Made by a program: the position numbers and the translations under genes. DNA of 64,000 nucleotides, from NCBI GenBank assembly GCA_004347685.1, contig SLTJ01000025.1, forward strand, positions 1 to 64,000. Reading direction: 5' to 3'. The notes below the pieces were generated by a model. That model was given only the letters and a program-made list of their open reading frames with translations, had not been told where the DNA came from and searched no databases. This document shows positions 53,129-63,187 of this stretch, in pieces. The stretch's first letter is position 1, and each line of letters starts with the position of its first letter. This stretch comes from Clostridia bacterium (GTDB lineage: Bacteria > Bacillota > DSM-521 > Neomoorellales > SLTJ01).

Positions 53129-54061
53129 TTACTCGCTGTCGCTGTCGGAAGCCAGGGCGGCCCTGGCCTGCTCTACATCAGCGGCTATCTGCCGGGCAAG
53201 CTCCTCGGGGCCGGAGAGCCTTCTCTCCGCCCGCAACCTGGCCCGCAGTTCAATTACCAGATGCGCTCCGTAGAGGTCGCCGCTGAAGTCCAGGAGGTAA
53301 ACCTCCACCGTGCGTTGCCCGTCCCCAAAGGTGGGCCGGACGCCGATGTTCAAGACGCCGCCAAGGGATCGGCCGTTGACCCGGACTTTAACCGCGTAAA
53401 CGCCGTCCGCCGGCAACAGCACCTGCTCCGGTACCGCTAGATTAGCGGTAGGAAAACCGATCTCACGGCCGACGGCCCGGCCGCTCACTACCCGACCCTC
53501 AAGCAAGGGCCAGTAACCCAGAGCCGCGCGGGCCTCAGCCACTTGGCCCCGGCTGAGGATTTCGCGGATGCGGGAACTGCTGACCGGCTGCCCGTCCACT
53601 TCTACCGGGGGGATAACTACCGTAGCGAAGCCCAGGCCCCGGCCCAGGCGTTCCAGCATGGCCGGAGTGCCGGTCCCCCGGTAGCCGAAGGTGAAATTAA
53701 AGCCTACCACCACCACCCGCGGCCGTATCGGGCGCATGAGCACCTCGGTCACAAAGTCCTCGGCCTTTACCTGCGCCATCTCCAGGGTAAAGGGCAGGCA
53801 CAACAGACAGTCGGCCCCCAGCCGCTCGAGCATGGCTGCCTTGCGCTCCGGGGTGAGAATGAGGCTGAAGGGCTCCCGGCCCAGCACCTGCATAGGGTGC
53901 GGTGAAAAGCTCACCACTACCGCCGGCCGTCCCAGGGAGCGGGCGCGGGACACCATCTCCCGCACCAGCCGCTGGTGGCCCAGGTGCACCCCGTCAAAAT
54001 TGCCCAGGGCTACTGCCGCCCCGGGAAGATCAAACACGCCCAAATTGTCGAGTATACGCAT
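53129..54061 (-). CDS. ribF: Bifunctional riboflavin kinase/FAD synthetase
   Basis: 310 residues, ATG start. N-terminal nucleotidyltransferase domain with ALGNFDGVHLGHQRLV and VVVGFNFTFGYRGTGT plus SSSRIREILSRG; C-terminal riboflavin kinase domain with REIGFPTANLAVPEQVLLPADGVYAVKV. It makes FMN and FAD. It follows truB in the conserved order. Confidence 0.95.
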   Translation of the reverse strand: MRILDNLGVFDLPGAAVALGNFDGVHLGHQRLVREMVSRARSLGRPAVVVSFSPHPMQVLGREPFSLILTPERKAAMLERLGADCLLCLPFTLEMAQVKAEDFVTEVLMRPIRPRVVVVGFNFTFGYRGTGTPAMLERLGRGLGFATVVIPPVEVDGQPVSSSRIREILSRGQVAEARAALGYWPLLEGRVVSGRAVGREIGFPTANLAVPEQVLLPADGVYAVKVRVNGRSLGGVLNIGVRPTFGDGQRTVEVYLLDFSGDLYGAHLVIELRARLRAERRLSGPEELARQIAADVEQARAALASDSDSE

Positions 54062-54188
54062 GTAACCACGCCGCCCTACTGCAACCTGGAGTATCTCCAG
54101 TTTCTATCAGGCTCGGCCGCCTAACCCGGCTGACAACTCGGCGAAATTCTCGCTTGGGGCCGGGCGGCCACCGCGAGGTGGGGATACA

Positions 54189-55100
54189 TCAGTACCGCAG
54201 CACCTTACGCGGCCGCAGGTGCCAAGCCTCTGCCGGGACGCCCGCCGCCACCACCCCGATTCCGGCCAGCCGGCCGTCGCCGGTGTAGACGCGGCAGTCA
54301 TATCCAGGCGCCAGCCCGGGTGGCATCTGGGCCAGGTCCCCAGCGCCCACAGCCTGTCCGTGCTGCCACCTGGCCCCGGCCCCTGCCGCCAGGGTAACGG
54401 CCGGGAGATGCTCCACCCCCGCCTCCAGGGGCTGGAGAAAAGAAGTGTCGCCCGCCTGAGTCATGGCCTCCAGTTCCGCCAGGGTATAACTGTCCCCCAC
54501 GAGGAACGGCCCCACTGCGGTGCGCACCAAAGTCAGCACACAGGCCCCGGGACCCATGGTTTGTCCAATATCGGCACAAAGAGAACGGATATAAGTTCCG
54601 CCCCCGCATTTCACTTCCAGGAGGAAACAGGGAATCCGGAACCAAAGGAGGCGCAGGTCATGAACCTGCACCCGGCGCGGGGCGATGTCCACCTCTTCCC
54701 CCCGCCGGGCCAGCTCGTAGAGCCTCTGTCCCCGGTGGTGGATGGCGGAAAAGGCCGGCGGCTTTTGCCATATTTCGCCCACAAAGGCCGGGAGCACCGC
54801 GGCCACATCCGCCGCCGTCAGCCCGGATACCGGCCGGTGGCTGGTAACCTGCCCGGTGGCGTCCAGGGTATCGGTGGTAATTCCCAGCACCACCTGGGCC
54901 CGGTAGGCTTTAACCAGGGAAGACGTGAATTCAACCAGGCGGGTAGCCTGGCCGCAGGCCAAAACCAGGACACCGCAGGCCGCCGGGTCCAGGGTCCCGG
55001 CATGCCCTATTGTCTTCTGACCGAGGAGACGGCGTACCCGCTGCACCGCCTCGTGGGAGCTGATCCCCGGAGGTTTGAGGAGGTTTACGAACCCGTCCAT
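54189..55100 (-). CDS. truB: tRNA pseudouridine(55) synthase
   Basis: 303 residues, ATG start. MDGFVNLLKPPGISSHEAVQRVRRLLGQKTIGHAGTLDPAACGVLVLACGQATRL contains the catalytic Asp (TLDP); Y-R-A-Q-V-V-L-G-I-T-T-D-T and GGTYIRSLCADIG also match. It modifies U55 in the T-loop of tRNAs. Its start overlaps the nrnA end by 16 nt. Confidence 0.96.
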   Translation of the reverse strand: MDGFVNLLKPPGISSHEAVQRVRRLLGQKTIGHAGTLDPAACGVLVLACGQATRLVEFTSSLVKAYRAQVVLGITTDTLDATGQVTSHRPVSGLTAADVAAVLPAFVGEIWQKPPAFSAIHHRGQRLYELARRGEEVDIAPRRVQVHDLRLLWFRIPCFLLEVKCGGGTYIRSLCADIGQTMGPGACVLTLVRTAVGPFLVGDSYTLAELEAMTQAGDTSFLQPLEAGVEHLPAVTLAAGAGARWQHGQAVGAGDLAQMPPGLAPGYDCRVYTGDGRLAGIGVVAAGVPAEAWHLRPRKVLRY

Positions 55101-56086
55101 TTTTCACCGGTTGCCTGGCAGAGCATCTCTACAGCCCGGCCCACCACCCGGCGGATAACCGCCTGCAGCTCGCCCCGCACCGTGCACCCAGCCGCCCGCT
55201 GGTGGCCGCCCCCGCCAAAACAGGCCGCCAGCTCGTTCACGTCCAGGTACGTCTTTGAACGCATCCCTACCTTGACCACCCCAGGCTCCACCTCGCGGAA
55301 AAACATACCGGCCTCAACGCCGATAATGGAACGGGGGTAATCGGCCAACCCCTCGCAGTGCTCACTCCGCGCCCCCAGGGCCGTAAAAGTGGCCAGGTCA
55401 ACATACATCCAGGCGATCTGCCCGCCTGCCGCCAGTTCCAGGGTCGGCAGGACCGCCCCCAGTACCCGCAAGGCCACTAGTTCCTTCTCCTCCCAGAGGT
55501 GCAGGCTGGCCCGGACCACGTCCACGCCGTGGGCAATGAGCTCGGCCGCGATGGCATGGGCCGCAGGGGTCGTATTGGCGAAACGAAAAGAGCCGGTATC
55601 AGTGGCCAGGGCCGTATACAGGGCCGTGGCTATGGCCGGGGTAATCTCCACCCCCATTTCACGGATCAAGCTATAAACAAGTTCCCCGGTGGCGGCCGCC
55701 CCGGGATCAACCCAGCTCAGATCCCCAAAACCAGTGTTACTGATATGGTGGTCGAGATTAACGACAATGGCCCCGCTCTCCTGGATGCGCTCCTTGAGAT
55801 CACGGCCCGGCCGCTCCATGTCCGAGCAATCCAGCAAGATCACCAGCCCGGGCACCGCTGCTACGTCCTGCGGCCGCTTGATTCTCTCCATCCCGGGGAT
55901 AAAGCTGTACATCCTGGGCACCGGATCATGGTTGACCGCCGTCACCTCCAGGCCCATTTGCTCCAGGGCCAGGGCCAGGGCTACCGTCGAACCGATGGCG
56001 TCGCCATCAGGCAAATAATGGGCAGCCACCAGCGCCTGCCGCGCCCCCTTGATAACCCCGGCCATAGCCCGCGGTTGCTCATTCAA
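55085..56086 (-). CDS. nrnA: DHH/DHHA1 phosphoesterase (NrnA-like nanoRNase/pAp phosphatase)
   Basis: 333 residues. DHH signature: AHYLPDGDAIGSTVAL (HxxPDGDAxGS), LLDCSDMERPG, VVNLDHHISNTGFG, then the DHHA1 motif FGGGGHQRAAG. It degrades 2-5 nt RNAs and dephosphorylates pAp. Position between rbfA and truB is the usual one. Confidence 0.93.
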   Translation of the reverse strand: MNEQPRAMAGVIKGARQALVAAHYLPDGDAIGSTVALALALEQMGLEVTAVNHDPVPRMYSFIPGMERIKRPQDVAAVPGLVILLDCSDMERPGRDLKERIQESGAIVVNLDHHISNTGFGDLSWVDPGAAATGELVYSLIREMGVEITPAIATALYTALATDTGSFRFANTTPAAHAIAAELIAHGVDVVRASLHLWEEKELVALRVLGAVLPTLELAAGGQIAWMYVDLATFTALGARSEHCEGLADYPRSIIGVEAGMFFREVEPGVVKVGMRSKTYLDVNELAACFGGGGHQRAAGCTVRGELQAVIRRVVGRAVEMLCQATGEKWTGS

Positions 56087-56442
56087 AGAGAGTCTCCCTT
56101 TTCCATTTCTCTGTTGATCAATTCCAGAACCCGCGCCCCTTCTTCCAGGGAGGAATCCAGGTGGAAGACGATCTCCGGGGCAAAGCGCAGTCCCAGCCGC
56201 TGGCCCACCTCACGGCGGATGTAGCCGATGGCCCCGCTCAGCGCCGCCATAGTATCCTGCCTGGCCCTGGCATCGCCGAAAACGCTGACGCATACCCTGG
56301 CGTGGCGCAGGTCGCGGGAAAGCTGAACCTGGGTGATGCTGGCCATACCTATCCTGGGGTCCTTGAGCTCATTATCAACAATGTCGGCAATATCTTTCTT
56401 CATCTGCTCCGCTACCCGCTGGACTCGTTTGGGATCGGCCAT
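56083..56442 (-). CDS. rbfA: Ribosome-binding factor A
   Basis: 119 residues from ATG 56442 (GGTGGGAGC before it). MADPKRVQRVAEQMKKDIADIVDNELKDPRIGMASITQVQLSRDLRHARVCVSVFGD, then IRREVGQRLGLRFAPEIVFHLDSSLEEGARVLELI, covers the KH-type family in full. It assists 16S 5'-end maturation, and in the cold in particular. Confidence 0.95.
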   Translation of the reverse strand: MADPKRVQRVAEQMKKDIADIVDNELKDPRIGMASITQVQLSRDLRHARVCVSVFGDARARQDTMAALSGAIGYIRREVGQRLGLRFAPEIVFHLDSSLEEGARVLELINREMEKGDSL

Positions 56443-56454
56443 TGCTCCCACCAC

Positions 56455-59400
56455 CTATAGCTCGCGTTTTATCTTCTCAATGGTATAAGCCTCCAGCACG
56501 TCGCCTTCTTTTACATCGTTAAAATTCTCGACCCCGATGCCGCACTCGTAACCCTGGACCACCTCCCGCACATCGTCCTTAAACCGCTTCAGGGAGTGTA
56601 CCTGCCCCTGATACACCACCACCCCATCGCGGATGACGCGCACCCGGGCGTGGTTCAGCACCTTGCCTTCGGTCACGTAGCTCCCAGCCACCGCGCCTAC
56701 CCGGGGCACCCTGAAGGTCTGACGCACCTCCGCCCGGCCCAAAATAACTTCCCGTTCTTCGGGTTCGAGCAGACCGCTCATGGCCTTGCGGACATCGTCA
56801 ATAAGTTCATAGATAATCAGGTACAGCCGGATGTCTATTTTCTCGGCTTCGGCAGCCTTGCGGGCACCGGCATCGGCCCGGACGTTAAAGCCGATGATGA
56901 TGGCACCGGAGGCGCTGGCCAGCATTACGTCAGTTTCGGTGACCGCTCCCACGCCCCCGTGGATGACAGTTACCTTCACCTCGTCAGTTCCCAGCCGGGA
57001 CAGGGCCTGGATAACAGCCTCCAGGGAGCCCTGGACATCCGCCTTGACGATAAGCGGCAACTCTTTGGTTTCGCTGGCCTTAATGTTCTTAAAGAATTCG
57101 TCCAGGCTGACCACCTTGTTCTTGGCCAGGGTCTCCTTGCGCCTGACATCCTGGCGGGCCAGAGACACCTCCCGGGCCACTTTCTCGTCCGAGGTTACCT
57201 GGACGATATCCCCGGCTTCCGGCACATCATCCAACCCCAACACCTGTACCGGCGTGGAAGGGCCGGCCTCCTCCAGCCGCTCGCCCCGAAAGTCGAACAT
57301 GGCCCTTACTTTGCCGGCCACGGCCCCGGCCACCAGGCTGTCACCCACCCGCAGGGTCCCCTTCTGGACCAAAACCGTAGCTACTGGACCGCGACCCCGG
57401 TCCAACTCAGCTTCAATGACCGTACCCCTGGCCGGCCGGTCGGGGTTAGCTTTCAACTCGCCCATTTCCGCCACCAGGAGAATCATCTCCAGCAGCTCGT
57501 CAATGCCTATCCTTTTGGTGGCGGAAACATTGACGAAAACGGCATCTCCACCCCATTCCTCGGACACCAGGCCGTGTTCGGTCAACTGTTGCTTGACCCG
57601 GTCGGCGTTGGCGTCCGGCCGGTCTATCTTATTTACGGCCACGATTATGGGTACCCCGGCGGCCCGGGCGTGGTTAATGGCCTCCACGGTCTGGGGCATT
57701 ACCCCATCGTCCGCGGCCACCACCAGCACGGCAATATCGGTAACCTCGGCCCCGCGGGCGCGCATAGCCGTAAAAGCCTCGTGCCCGGGAGTGTCCAGGA
57801 AGGTGATCTTCCGGTCACCCACTTGCACCTGGTAGGCACCGATGTGCTGGGTTATCCCGCCGGCTTCGGTAGCCGTTACGTTGGTCTGCCTGATGGCATC
57901 GAGCAGTGAAGTCTTGCCGTGATCCACATGGCCCATCACCGTGACCACCGGCGGCCGCTCCAACAAGGATTCGCGGGCGTCGGGCAGATCCTCCAGCTCG
58001 GTAGGCCGGTCTATCCGCACTTCCACCTGGGTACCGTACTCGTTAGCCACCAGCGTGGCCGTGTCGGCGTCTATTTCCTGAGTAAGGGAGGCCATTACCC
58101 CTATTGCCACCAGCTTTTTCACCACTTCGGCCCCGGATTTGGCCAACTTCTGGGCCAGATCCTGGACCGTGACGGTTTCCCCGATGACTATCTTCTTTAC
58201 CACCGGCTGGGGTACTCCCGGCAGCGCTCCCTGGCCCCTCCTCTTCTTGTTCTTAGAGAGAGGACGCCTGGCAACGGCACCGGCCCATTCTTCTTCACCA
58301 CGGTAATCGCCCGAGTGGAAATCCTGGCTTTTGGCCTTGGCTGCCTCGCCGGGACGATTTCTCCCATAGCCGTCCTTCCCAGGCCGGCCGGTGCCTTTGC
58401 CGGGGCGGTTCTGGCCGCCCATTCCTTTGGCCGGTGCCGGCGCGGTTGCGGCCCGACCGGGCTGTGCCGCTGTCAGCGGGCGACCTTGGCCCGGCCGAGA
58501 CTGTCCGCCACCGTATCCCGGGCGGCCTTGGCCCGGCTGAGACTGTCCGCCTCCATATCCCGGGCGGCCTTGGCCCGGCCGAGACTGTCCGCCTCCATAT
58601 CCCGGGCGGCCTTGACCCGGCTGAGACTGTCCGCCTCCATATCCCGGGCGGCCTTGACCCGGCTGAGACTGTCCGCCTCCATATCCCGGGCGGCCTTGAC
58701 CCGGCTGAGACTGTCCGCCTCCATATCCCGGGCGGCCTTGACCCGGCTGAGACTGTCCGCCTCCATATCCCGGGCGGCCTTGGCCCGGCTGAGACTGCCC
58801 GCCTCCATATCCCGGGCGGCCTTGGCCCGGCTGAGACTGCCCACCTCCATATCCCGGGCGGCCTTGGCCCGGCTGGGACTGCCCGCCACCGTATCCCGGG
58901 CGGCCTTGGCCCGGCTGAGACTGTCCGCCCCTTGTCTGCTCGTGGGCCACAGAACCTCTGTCGGCCCCGGCACGGCCCGACCCGTGGGACCCAGCCTCCC
59001 GCGAAGGGGCCGCTCCTTCCCGACCATAGCCGGCAGCGCCCGCGCCTGTACCTCGTACTGGCGGAGAGCCGGCTGGACGTTGCTCCTGCCTCGCCGGCGC
59101 TGGTACCGCTCCGGCCGCCGCATGGCCCGGGCCCCGGCCCTCCCGCGGCTGGGCCGGCCTGGCTCCCTGGCCGCCGGGACCTTGGCCTCCGGTCTCCATG
59201 GCCGGCCTACCTGCTGCAGCCTGGCCTGCTCCCGGCTTTTCCCGGGGCGGGCCGGCGGCCGCAGGCGCGGCACTCCCCCCTGGCTTTGCCGCCTCCACCG
59301 GCACGGCTCGACCCTGGTCCGTGACCGGCGCCACCCGTTTCCTGACCTCATCTATCTGCGCTTCCTCAAGGATGCTCATGTGTGACTTAACGCTAATACC

Positions 59401-59481
59401 CACGTTATGAAGGAGAGCCAGCATCTCTTTGGTGGAGAGCCCCAGATCCTTTGCTACCTCGTATACTCTAGTCTTAGCCAT
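56455..59481 (-). CDS. infB: Translation initiation factor IF-2 with expanded Gly/Gln/Pro repeats
   Basis: 1008 residues from ATG 59481 ([20 protein letters not shown], the usual IF2 N-terminus). Residues ~50-390 are low complexity, with eleven tandem 14-residue units of [14 protein letters not shown]. The GTPase domain begins with the second N-domain ([21 protein letters not shown]) and holds GHVDHGKTS (about residue 515), DTPGHEAF and NKID; domains II-IV follow. It recruits initiator tRNA to the ribosome. Next upstream is ylxR; the L7Ae-like ylxQ gene often found between is absent. Confidence 0.97.
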   Translation of the reverse strand: MAKTRVYEVAKDLGLSTKEMLALLHNVGISVKSHMSILEEAQIDEVRKRVAPVTDQGRAVPVEAAKPGGSAAPAAAGPPREKPGAGQAAAGRPAMETGGQGPGGQGARPAQPREGRGPGHAAAGAVPAPARQEQRPAGSPPVRGTGAGAAGYGREGAAPSREAGSHGSGRAGADRGSVAHEQTRGGQSQPGQGRPGYGGGQSQPGQGRPGYGGGQSQPGQGRPGYGGGQSQPGQGRPGYGGGQSQPGQGRPGYGGGQSQPGQGRPGYGGGQSQPGQGRPGYGGGQSQPGQGRPGYGGGQSRPGQGRPGYGGGQSQPGQGRPGYGGGQSRPGQGRPLTAAQPGRAATAPAPAKGMGGQNRPGKGTGRPGKDGYGRNRPGEAAKAKSQDFHSGDYRGEEEWAGAVARRPLSKNKKRRGQGALPGVPQPVVKKIVIGETVTVQDLAQKLAKSGAEVVKKLVAIGVMASLTQEIDADTATLVANEYGTQVEVRIDRPTELEDLPDARESLLERPPVVTVMGHVDHGKTSLLDAIRQTNVTATEAGGITQHIGAYQVQVGDRKITFLDTPGHEAFTAMRARGAEVTDIAVLVVAADDGVMPQTVEAINHARAAGVPIIVAVNKIDRPDANADRVKQQLTEHGLVSEEWGGDAVFVNVSATKRIGIDELLEMILLVAEMGELKANPDRPARGTVIEAELDRGRGPVATVLVQKGTLRVGDSLVAGAVAGKVRAMFDFRGERLEEAGPSTPVQVLGLDDVPEAGDIVQVTSDEKVAREVSLARQDVRRKETLAKNKVVSLDEFFKNIKASETKELPLIVKADVQGSLEAVIQALSRLGTDEVKVTVIHGGVGAVTETDVMLASASGAIIIGFNVRADAGARKAAEAEKIDIRLYLIIYELIDDVRKAMSGLLEPEEREVILGRAEVRQTFRVPRVGAVAGSYVTEGKVLNHARVRVIRDGVVVYQGQVHSLKRFKDDVREVVQGYECGIGVENFNDVKEGDVLEAYTIEKIKREL
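58479..58937 (-). repeat. Eleven 42-bp tandem repeats inside infB
   Basis: A 42-bp unit (14 codons, [14 protein letters not shown]) is repeated eleven times with few differences; units 4-7 (about 58607-58760) are nearly identical. The unit length is a multiple of three, so copy number can change without breaking the frame. Confidence 0.95.
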
Positions 59482-59504
59482 GTTTTCACCCCCCAACTTG
59501 CCAC

Positions 59505-59768
59505 CTATAACAACTGCCGCCGCAGGTCTTCTATCAGTTCATCTGAAACCGGTACTTTTAAGGCCCTTTCCAGGGCCCGGCTCTTTATCGCCCGCTTGAG
59601 GCACTCCTGGCTGGGGCAAAGGTAGGCTCCCCGCCCCGGCTTTTTGCCTCCTAGATCAACAAAAATCCCGGCCTCGTCCGGAGAACGCACCACCCGCACC
59701 AATTCCTGTTTTTCTTTTCTGGCCCGGCAGCCAATACACATGCGCTGCGGAATTCTCTTGGTGTGCAT
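59505..59768 (-). CDS. ylxR: YlxR family RNA-binding protein
   Basis: 87 residues. [57 protein letters not shown] fit the YlxR (DUF448) family. In recent work the family has been linked to RNase P modulation. It lies between nusA and infB as in most Firmicutes. Confidence 0.93.
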   Translation of the reverse strand: MHTKRIPQRMCIGCRARKEKQELVRVVRSPDEAGIFVDLGGKKPGRGAYLCPSQECLKRAIKSRALERALKVPVSDELIEDLRRQLL

Positions 59769-59771
59769 CCT

Positions 59772-60824
59772 CTATTCCTCTCCAGCAGCAACTCCGGTGG
59801 CAGGAAAACTCTTGATGTCAATCTTCCACCCGGTTAGTCTGGCAGCCAAGCGGGCATTTTGTCCTTCCCGGCCTATGGCCAGGGACAACTGGTAGTCCGG
59901 GACTGTCACCTGCGCCAACCTGGTTTCTTCATTCAGGGTAACCGATACTACCTTGGCCGGGCTCAAGGCATTGGCCACGAACTGTTCTGGATCATCCTCC
60001 CAGCGGATGATATCTATCTTTTCACCCTGCAGCTCGTTGACCACGTTTTGCACCCGGGTCCCGCGAGGCCCGACACACGCCCCCACCGGGTCCACATTGT
60101 CCAGATGCGAAGCCACCGCTATTTTGGTTCGCAGCCCCGGCTCCCGCGCACAGGCCTTTATCTCTACGGTGCCGTCGTGAATCTCAGGCACTTCCAGCTC
60201 AAAAAGACGCCGCAGCAGTCCCGGGTGCGTACGTGACAAAATAATTTGCGGGCCTTTGCTGGTCTTACGCACCTCTATCACGTAAGCTTTCAGCCGGTCG
60301 CCCGGGCGGTAAAGCTCACCCGGTACCTGTTCCGCCGCTGGCAGGACCGCCTCAGTACGTCCCAGGTCAACGAGGACGTTGCGCATCTCCAGCCGCCGGA
60401 TCGTACCGGTGACGATGTCCTGTTCCCGCTCGACAAACTGTTGAAAAATCAGGTTGCGTTCGGCCTCGCGCAGGCGCTGGGTCACCACCTGTTTGGCCGT
60501 CTGCGTAGCGATACGGCCAAATTCCCGAGGCGTAACCTCAACTTCCACGCAGTCCCCTATCTCGTAATTGGGGTCCAGCTCTCTGGCCTCGGCCAGGCCC
60601 ATCTCTCCCGTACTATCGGTGGCCTCGTCCACCACCATCTTTTGCTGGTAGACATGCACCTCGCCCGTATCACGATCAATACGCACCCGCGCGTTTTGGG
60701 AGGAACCAAAATTTTTCTTGTAGGCCGAGATGAGGGCCGCCTCAATGGCCTCCACCAGCACCTCAAAGGCCAGGCCTTTTTCTTTCTCCAGCTCCTTTAG
60801 AGCCCCCAGAAACTCCGTATTCAC
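59772..60824 (-). CDS. nusA: Transcription termination/antitermination factor NusA
   Basis: 350 residues, the usual Firmicute length without the C-terminal acidic repeats of enterics. N-terminal RNAP-binding domain ([40 protein letters not shown]), S1 domain ([25 protein letters not shown]), and KH1/KH2 ([47 protein letters not shown]). It promotes pausing and intrinsic termination. Confidence 0.97.
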   Translation of the reverse strand: MNTEFLGALKELEKEKGLAFEVLVEAIEAALISAYKKNFGSSQNARVRIDRDTGEVHVYQQKMVVDEATDSTGEMGLAEARELDPNYEIGDCVEVEVTPREFGRIATQTAKQVVTQRLREAERNLIFQQFVEREQDIVTGTIRRLEMRNVLVDLGRTEAVLPAAEQVPGELYRPGDRLKAYVIEVRKTSKGPQIILSRTHPGLLRRLFELEVPEIHDGTVEIKACAREPGLRTKIAVASHLDNVDPVGACVGPRGTRVQNVVNELQGEKIDIIRWEDDPEQFVANALSPAKVVSVTLNEETRLAQVTVPDYQLSLAIGREGQNARLAARLTGWKIDIKSFPATGVAAGEE

Positions 60825-60856
60825 TTTACCTGCCTCCCAGAAATTCCGCTCCGGCC

Positions 60857-61312
60857 CTACTCATCCAGCCTGGCCTGGGCCACCCCGGCCAAGGGCAGGC
60901 TGATTTCCTGCCCGTCAGCCTGGAGAACCACATGATCGCCAGCCAGGCCGCCAAGCACTCCGCGAAACGTCCGCCGTCCGTCCACCGGAGCATAGGTTTT
61001 CAGCAGCACCTTCCTCCCGGCGAACCGCTCGTAATCGGCGGCCTTTTTCAAGGGCCGGTCAATGCCGGGCGAAGAAACCTCCAGATAGTAATGTTCGGGG
61101 ACCGGGTCGCTGGCGTCCAGAAGCGGCTCCACGGCCCGGCTTACCTGCTCGCAATCGTCCAGGCCGACCCCCCCCTGCCGGTCTATGAAAATGCGCAGGA
61201 TGTAGCGCCTGGCTTCCTTCACATACTGCACGTCAACCAGCTCGTATGCCATACTGGTTATTACCGGTTCAATTAGGTTCCGTACTCGCTCCGCCACCCT
61301 CTGAGTTGCCAA
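60857..61312 (-). CDS. rimP: Ribosome maturation factor RimP
   Basis: 151 residues from TTG 61312, which has AAAGGGGG 8 nt upstream; a GTG three codons earlier (61321) is less well spaced. MATQRVAERVRNLIEPVITSMAYELVDVQYVKEARRYILRIFIDRQGGVGLDDCEQVSRAVEPLLDASDPVPEHYYLEVSSPGIDRPLKKAADYERFAGRKV spans the two RimP domains. It aids 30S assembly. First gene of the rimP-nusA-infB operon. Confidence 0.95.
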   Translation of the reverse strand: MATQRVAERVRNLIEPVITSMAYELVDVQYVKEARRYILRIFIDRQGGVGLDDCEQVSRAVEPLLDASDPVPEHYYLEVSSPGIDRPLKKAADYERFAGRKVLLKTYAPVDGRRTFRGVLGGLAGDHVVLQADGQEISLPLAGVAQARLDE

Positions 61313-61335
61313 AGGCGGCACCCCCTTTAAACAAA

Positions 61336-61359
61336 GGAAAAAGTGGGCTTATACCCACT
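61336..61359 (-). terminator. Leader terminator (possible attenuator) upstream of rimP
   Basis: On the minus strand AGTGGG (61354-61359), loop TATAAG, CCCACT (61342-61347), then TTTT(T) (61337-61341). It lies between the predicted promoter (61388-61416) and rimP. It could equally end read-through from the gene at 61483-62928. Confidence 0.6.
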
Positions 61360-61387
61360 CGACAAGGATACCAACTCCACGTGCAAT

Positions 61388-61416
61388 ACTATATCATACT
61401 TTCCCCGGATACGCAA
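61388..61416 (-). promoter_or_regulatory. Promoter of the rimP-nusA-infB operon
   Basis: Minus strand TTGCGT (61411-61416), 17-nt spacer, TATAGT (61388-61393). Confidence 0.6.
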
Positions 61417-61482
61417 GAACTCCGGAAAATGTTACCCGGGGAAACCCGCCACCGCCCGGATTTCAAACCTTCCTCACCTGCT

Positions 61483-62928
61483 TTATTCACCATGGAGACC
61501 TTCCCTTACCTCGACCCACCGGTCGCGGGCCAACTCGCTCACCAGGGGATGCTGCTTGATCTCCGGGTGGCGGATGGCCTTTTCCAACCACCTGGCCGCC
61601 TCCCGGTAATTGCCCAGCCGGCGGTTGATTTCGCCGGCCAGATAAAGCACGCCCGGCTCCCCCAGTTGGGCCGGGAACTTACCCTTTCCCTTCTCAAAGG
61701 TCTCGACGTACTTCTCCAGAGCCAGGGCCAGATACCTTTTCTCTTGTTCCTCGTCACCGGCCTCCCGGTAGAGCCAGGCCAACTGGTGGTAAAGGCCGGC
61801 CACGACTGAGGCATGGCTCTTGCGAACCTGATACGCGGAGAGGGCGAGTTTGTGCCGGGCAATGGCCTCCTCCAGGTCGGGCAACGCCGCGGCCGCCCGC
61901 ACCGCCAACGGGTCCACCCGGAAGTCCGGATCCAGCATCTTGCGCAACTGCTCCAGTTCCTCGCCGGTCACCTTGGTAAAACTGTCCCGGTAGGCGGCGT
62001 AACGGCACCTGGGGCAGACCCAGATGGCGTGATACAGCCCGTGCTCGCCCTCGTAATGCGGCCGCAGGTCGCCGTCCCGCTGACCGATGTGAAATTCCCG
62101 CGAGCTAACCCACGGCACCTGGAACTTGAACCGGCATACCGGGCAGGTGGTTTCCACCAGGCGGTATTTGCGCTCGCCGCCATTGCCGGCCTCCGTGCCG
62201 GACTGCCCCTGACCGGCAACCGGACCGCTGGCGCCGGCTCCTCTCTCCCTGGCATCCGGGAGAACTGCGTGGTCGGCAGCAGACCTTGCCGCCCCGCCGG
62301 TCATATCCAGCACACCGGCGACCTCCTCTCCCCCTACTGGCCCGGAAAGAGTTGCGGCCCAGACCTGGGGCCCCGACCGGACGATCCCTTCGTCCCCGGC
62401 CACGTTCCCGGCCTTTTCCTGCACCAGGCAGGCATCAGTAGCGGCCAGACGCTGGCACAGGCTTTCAATGAGCCGCATGGCCAGCTCGGGCCTGGCCTTG
62501 ATCACCGCCATGGTTTCCTCGCGGTTCAAAGCCAACAAGCTTACCTTGGTAACGGCCTCAGCCGTGCCGGAACGCGACTGGCCGGTAAAAACCGCCATTT
62601 CGCCGAAGAACTCGCCCGCGCTCATGGTGGCCAGGGTGATCCGCCCGCTCTCTGAGCCGGCCTCCTGCGGCGCGCTATTCTCGTTTTTGCACCGCCTCCC
62701 GGAATCCTGCAGCGTGCTCCTGGTAATGCGCACTGATCCTTCCAGAACAAAATACATCCTGTCCCCCGGTTCCCCTTCGCGAAAAATCACCGTCCCCGGC
62801 TGGTATATCCGCGTGAATCTAGCCAGACCGGCCTGGGAATCCTTTGGCTCCACGGCTGAACCCGGATGACACAGTCGCACCTGGAGGATGATGCCTCCGC
62901 CGGCGACCCACCCGGTCTTTCCCCCCAA
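61483..62928 (-). CDS. Cyclic-nucleotide-binding domain fused to a DUF2225 domain
   Basis: About 481 residues from TTG 62928; the start is uncertain, and a GTG near residue 26 is possible. N-terminal half: Crp-like cNMP-binding barrel with YQPGTVIFREGEPGDRMYFVLEGSVRI and FFGEMAVFTGQSRSGTAEA (phosphate-binding cassette Glu and Arg kept), but with a ~20-residue insert between them. C-terminal half: DUF2225, with paired Cys (TTCPVC...WVCPRCRYAAYRDSF) and TPR-like helices (LYHQLAWLYREAGDEEQEKRYL; YLAGEINRRLGNYREAARWLEKA). No DNA-binding domain. I infer a ligand-gated regulatory protein. Confidence 0.85.
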   Translation of the reverse strand: MGGKTGWVAGGGIILQVRLCHPGSAVEPKDSQAGLARFTRIYQPGTVIFREGEPGDRMYFVLEGSVRITRSTLQDSGRRCKNENSAPQEAGSESGRITLATMSAGEFFGEMAVFTGQSRSGTAEAVTKVSLLALNREETMAVIKARPELAMRLIESLCQRLAATDACLVQEKAGNVAGDEGIVRSGPQVWAATLSGPVGGEEVAGVLDMTGGAARSAADHAVLPDARERGAGASGPVAGQGQSGTEAGNGGERKYRLVETTCPVCRFKFQVPWVSSREFHIGQRDGDLRPHYEGEHGLYHAIWVCPRCRYAAYRDSFTKVTGEELEQLRKMLDPDFRVDPLAVRAAAALPDLEEAIARHKLALSAYQVRKSHASVVAGLYHQLAWLYREAGDEEQEKRYLALALEKYVETFEKGKGKFPAQLGEPGVLYLAGEINRRLGNYREAARWLEKAIRHPEIKQHPLVSELARDRWVEVREGLHGE

Positions 62929-62987
62929 TCCCGAAAGTACTTTGCTGCCAGCGCTATGTTTGGCTACAGTACCCGCGCGGCGAAATG

Positions 62988-62996
62988 ATTATACCA
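62988..62996 (-). promoter_or_regulatory. Extended -10 promoter of the cNMP/DUF2225 gene
   Basis: Minus strand TGGTATAAT (TATAAT at 62988-62993); no clear -35. The leader is about 50 nt. Confidence 0.5.
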
Positions 62997-63187
62997 CAAG
63001 ACAGGAGACAATTGCCAGATCGTCCTGGTTCACACTGCCAGGCCGGTCGGGGGTCTGAAAATCATTTTATTTTATCTACCTTGGTCCAGTTCAGCAGGAA
63101 TCACCCGGCCTGATAGCGAATAGACAGTAGAATTTTGTTTGCAATTAGGCCCTTAAGTCTCACCCGCACGATCGGGAGGCGGATTAC

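Noticed and set aside
58479-58937. Tandem repeats considered as a CRISPR array
   Set aside because: The 42-bp units abut without spacers and encode an in-frame peptide repeat in infB; there are no cas genes.
57919-59385. 488-codon plus-strand frame with repeats opposite infB
   Set aside because: The repeats are simply the complement of the IF2 repeats; no start signals or family match.
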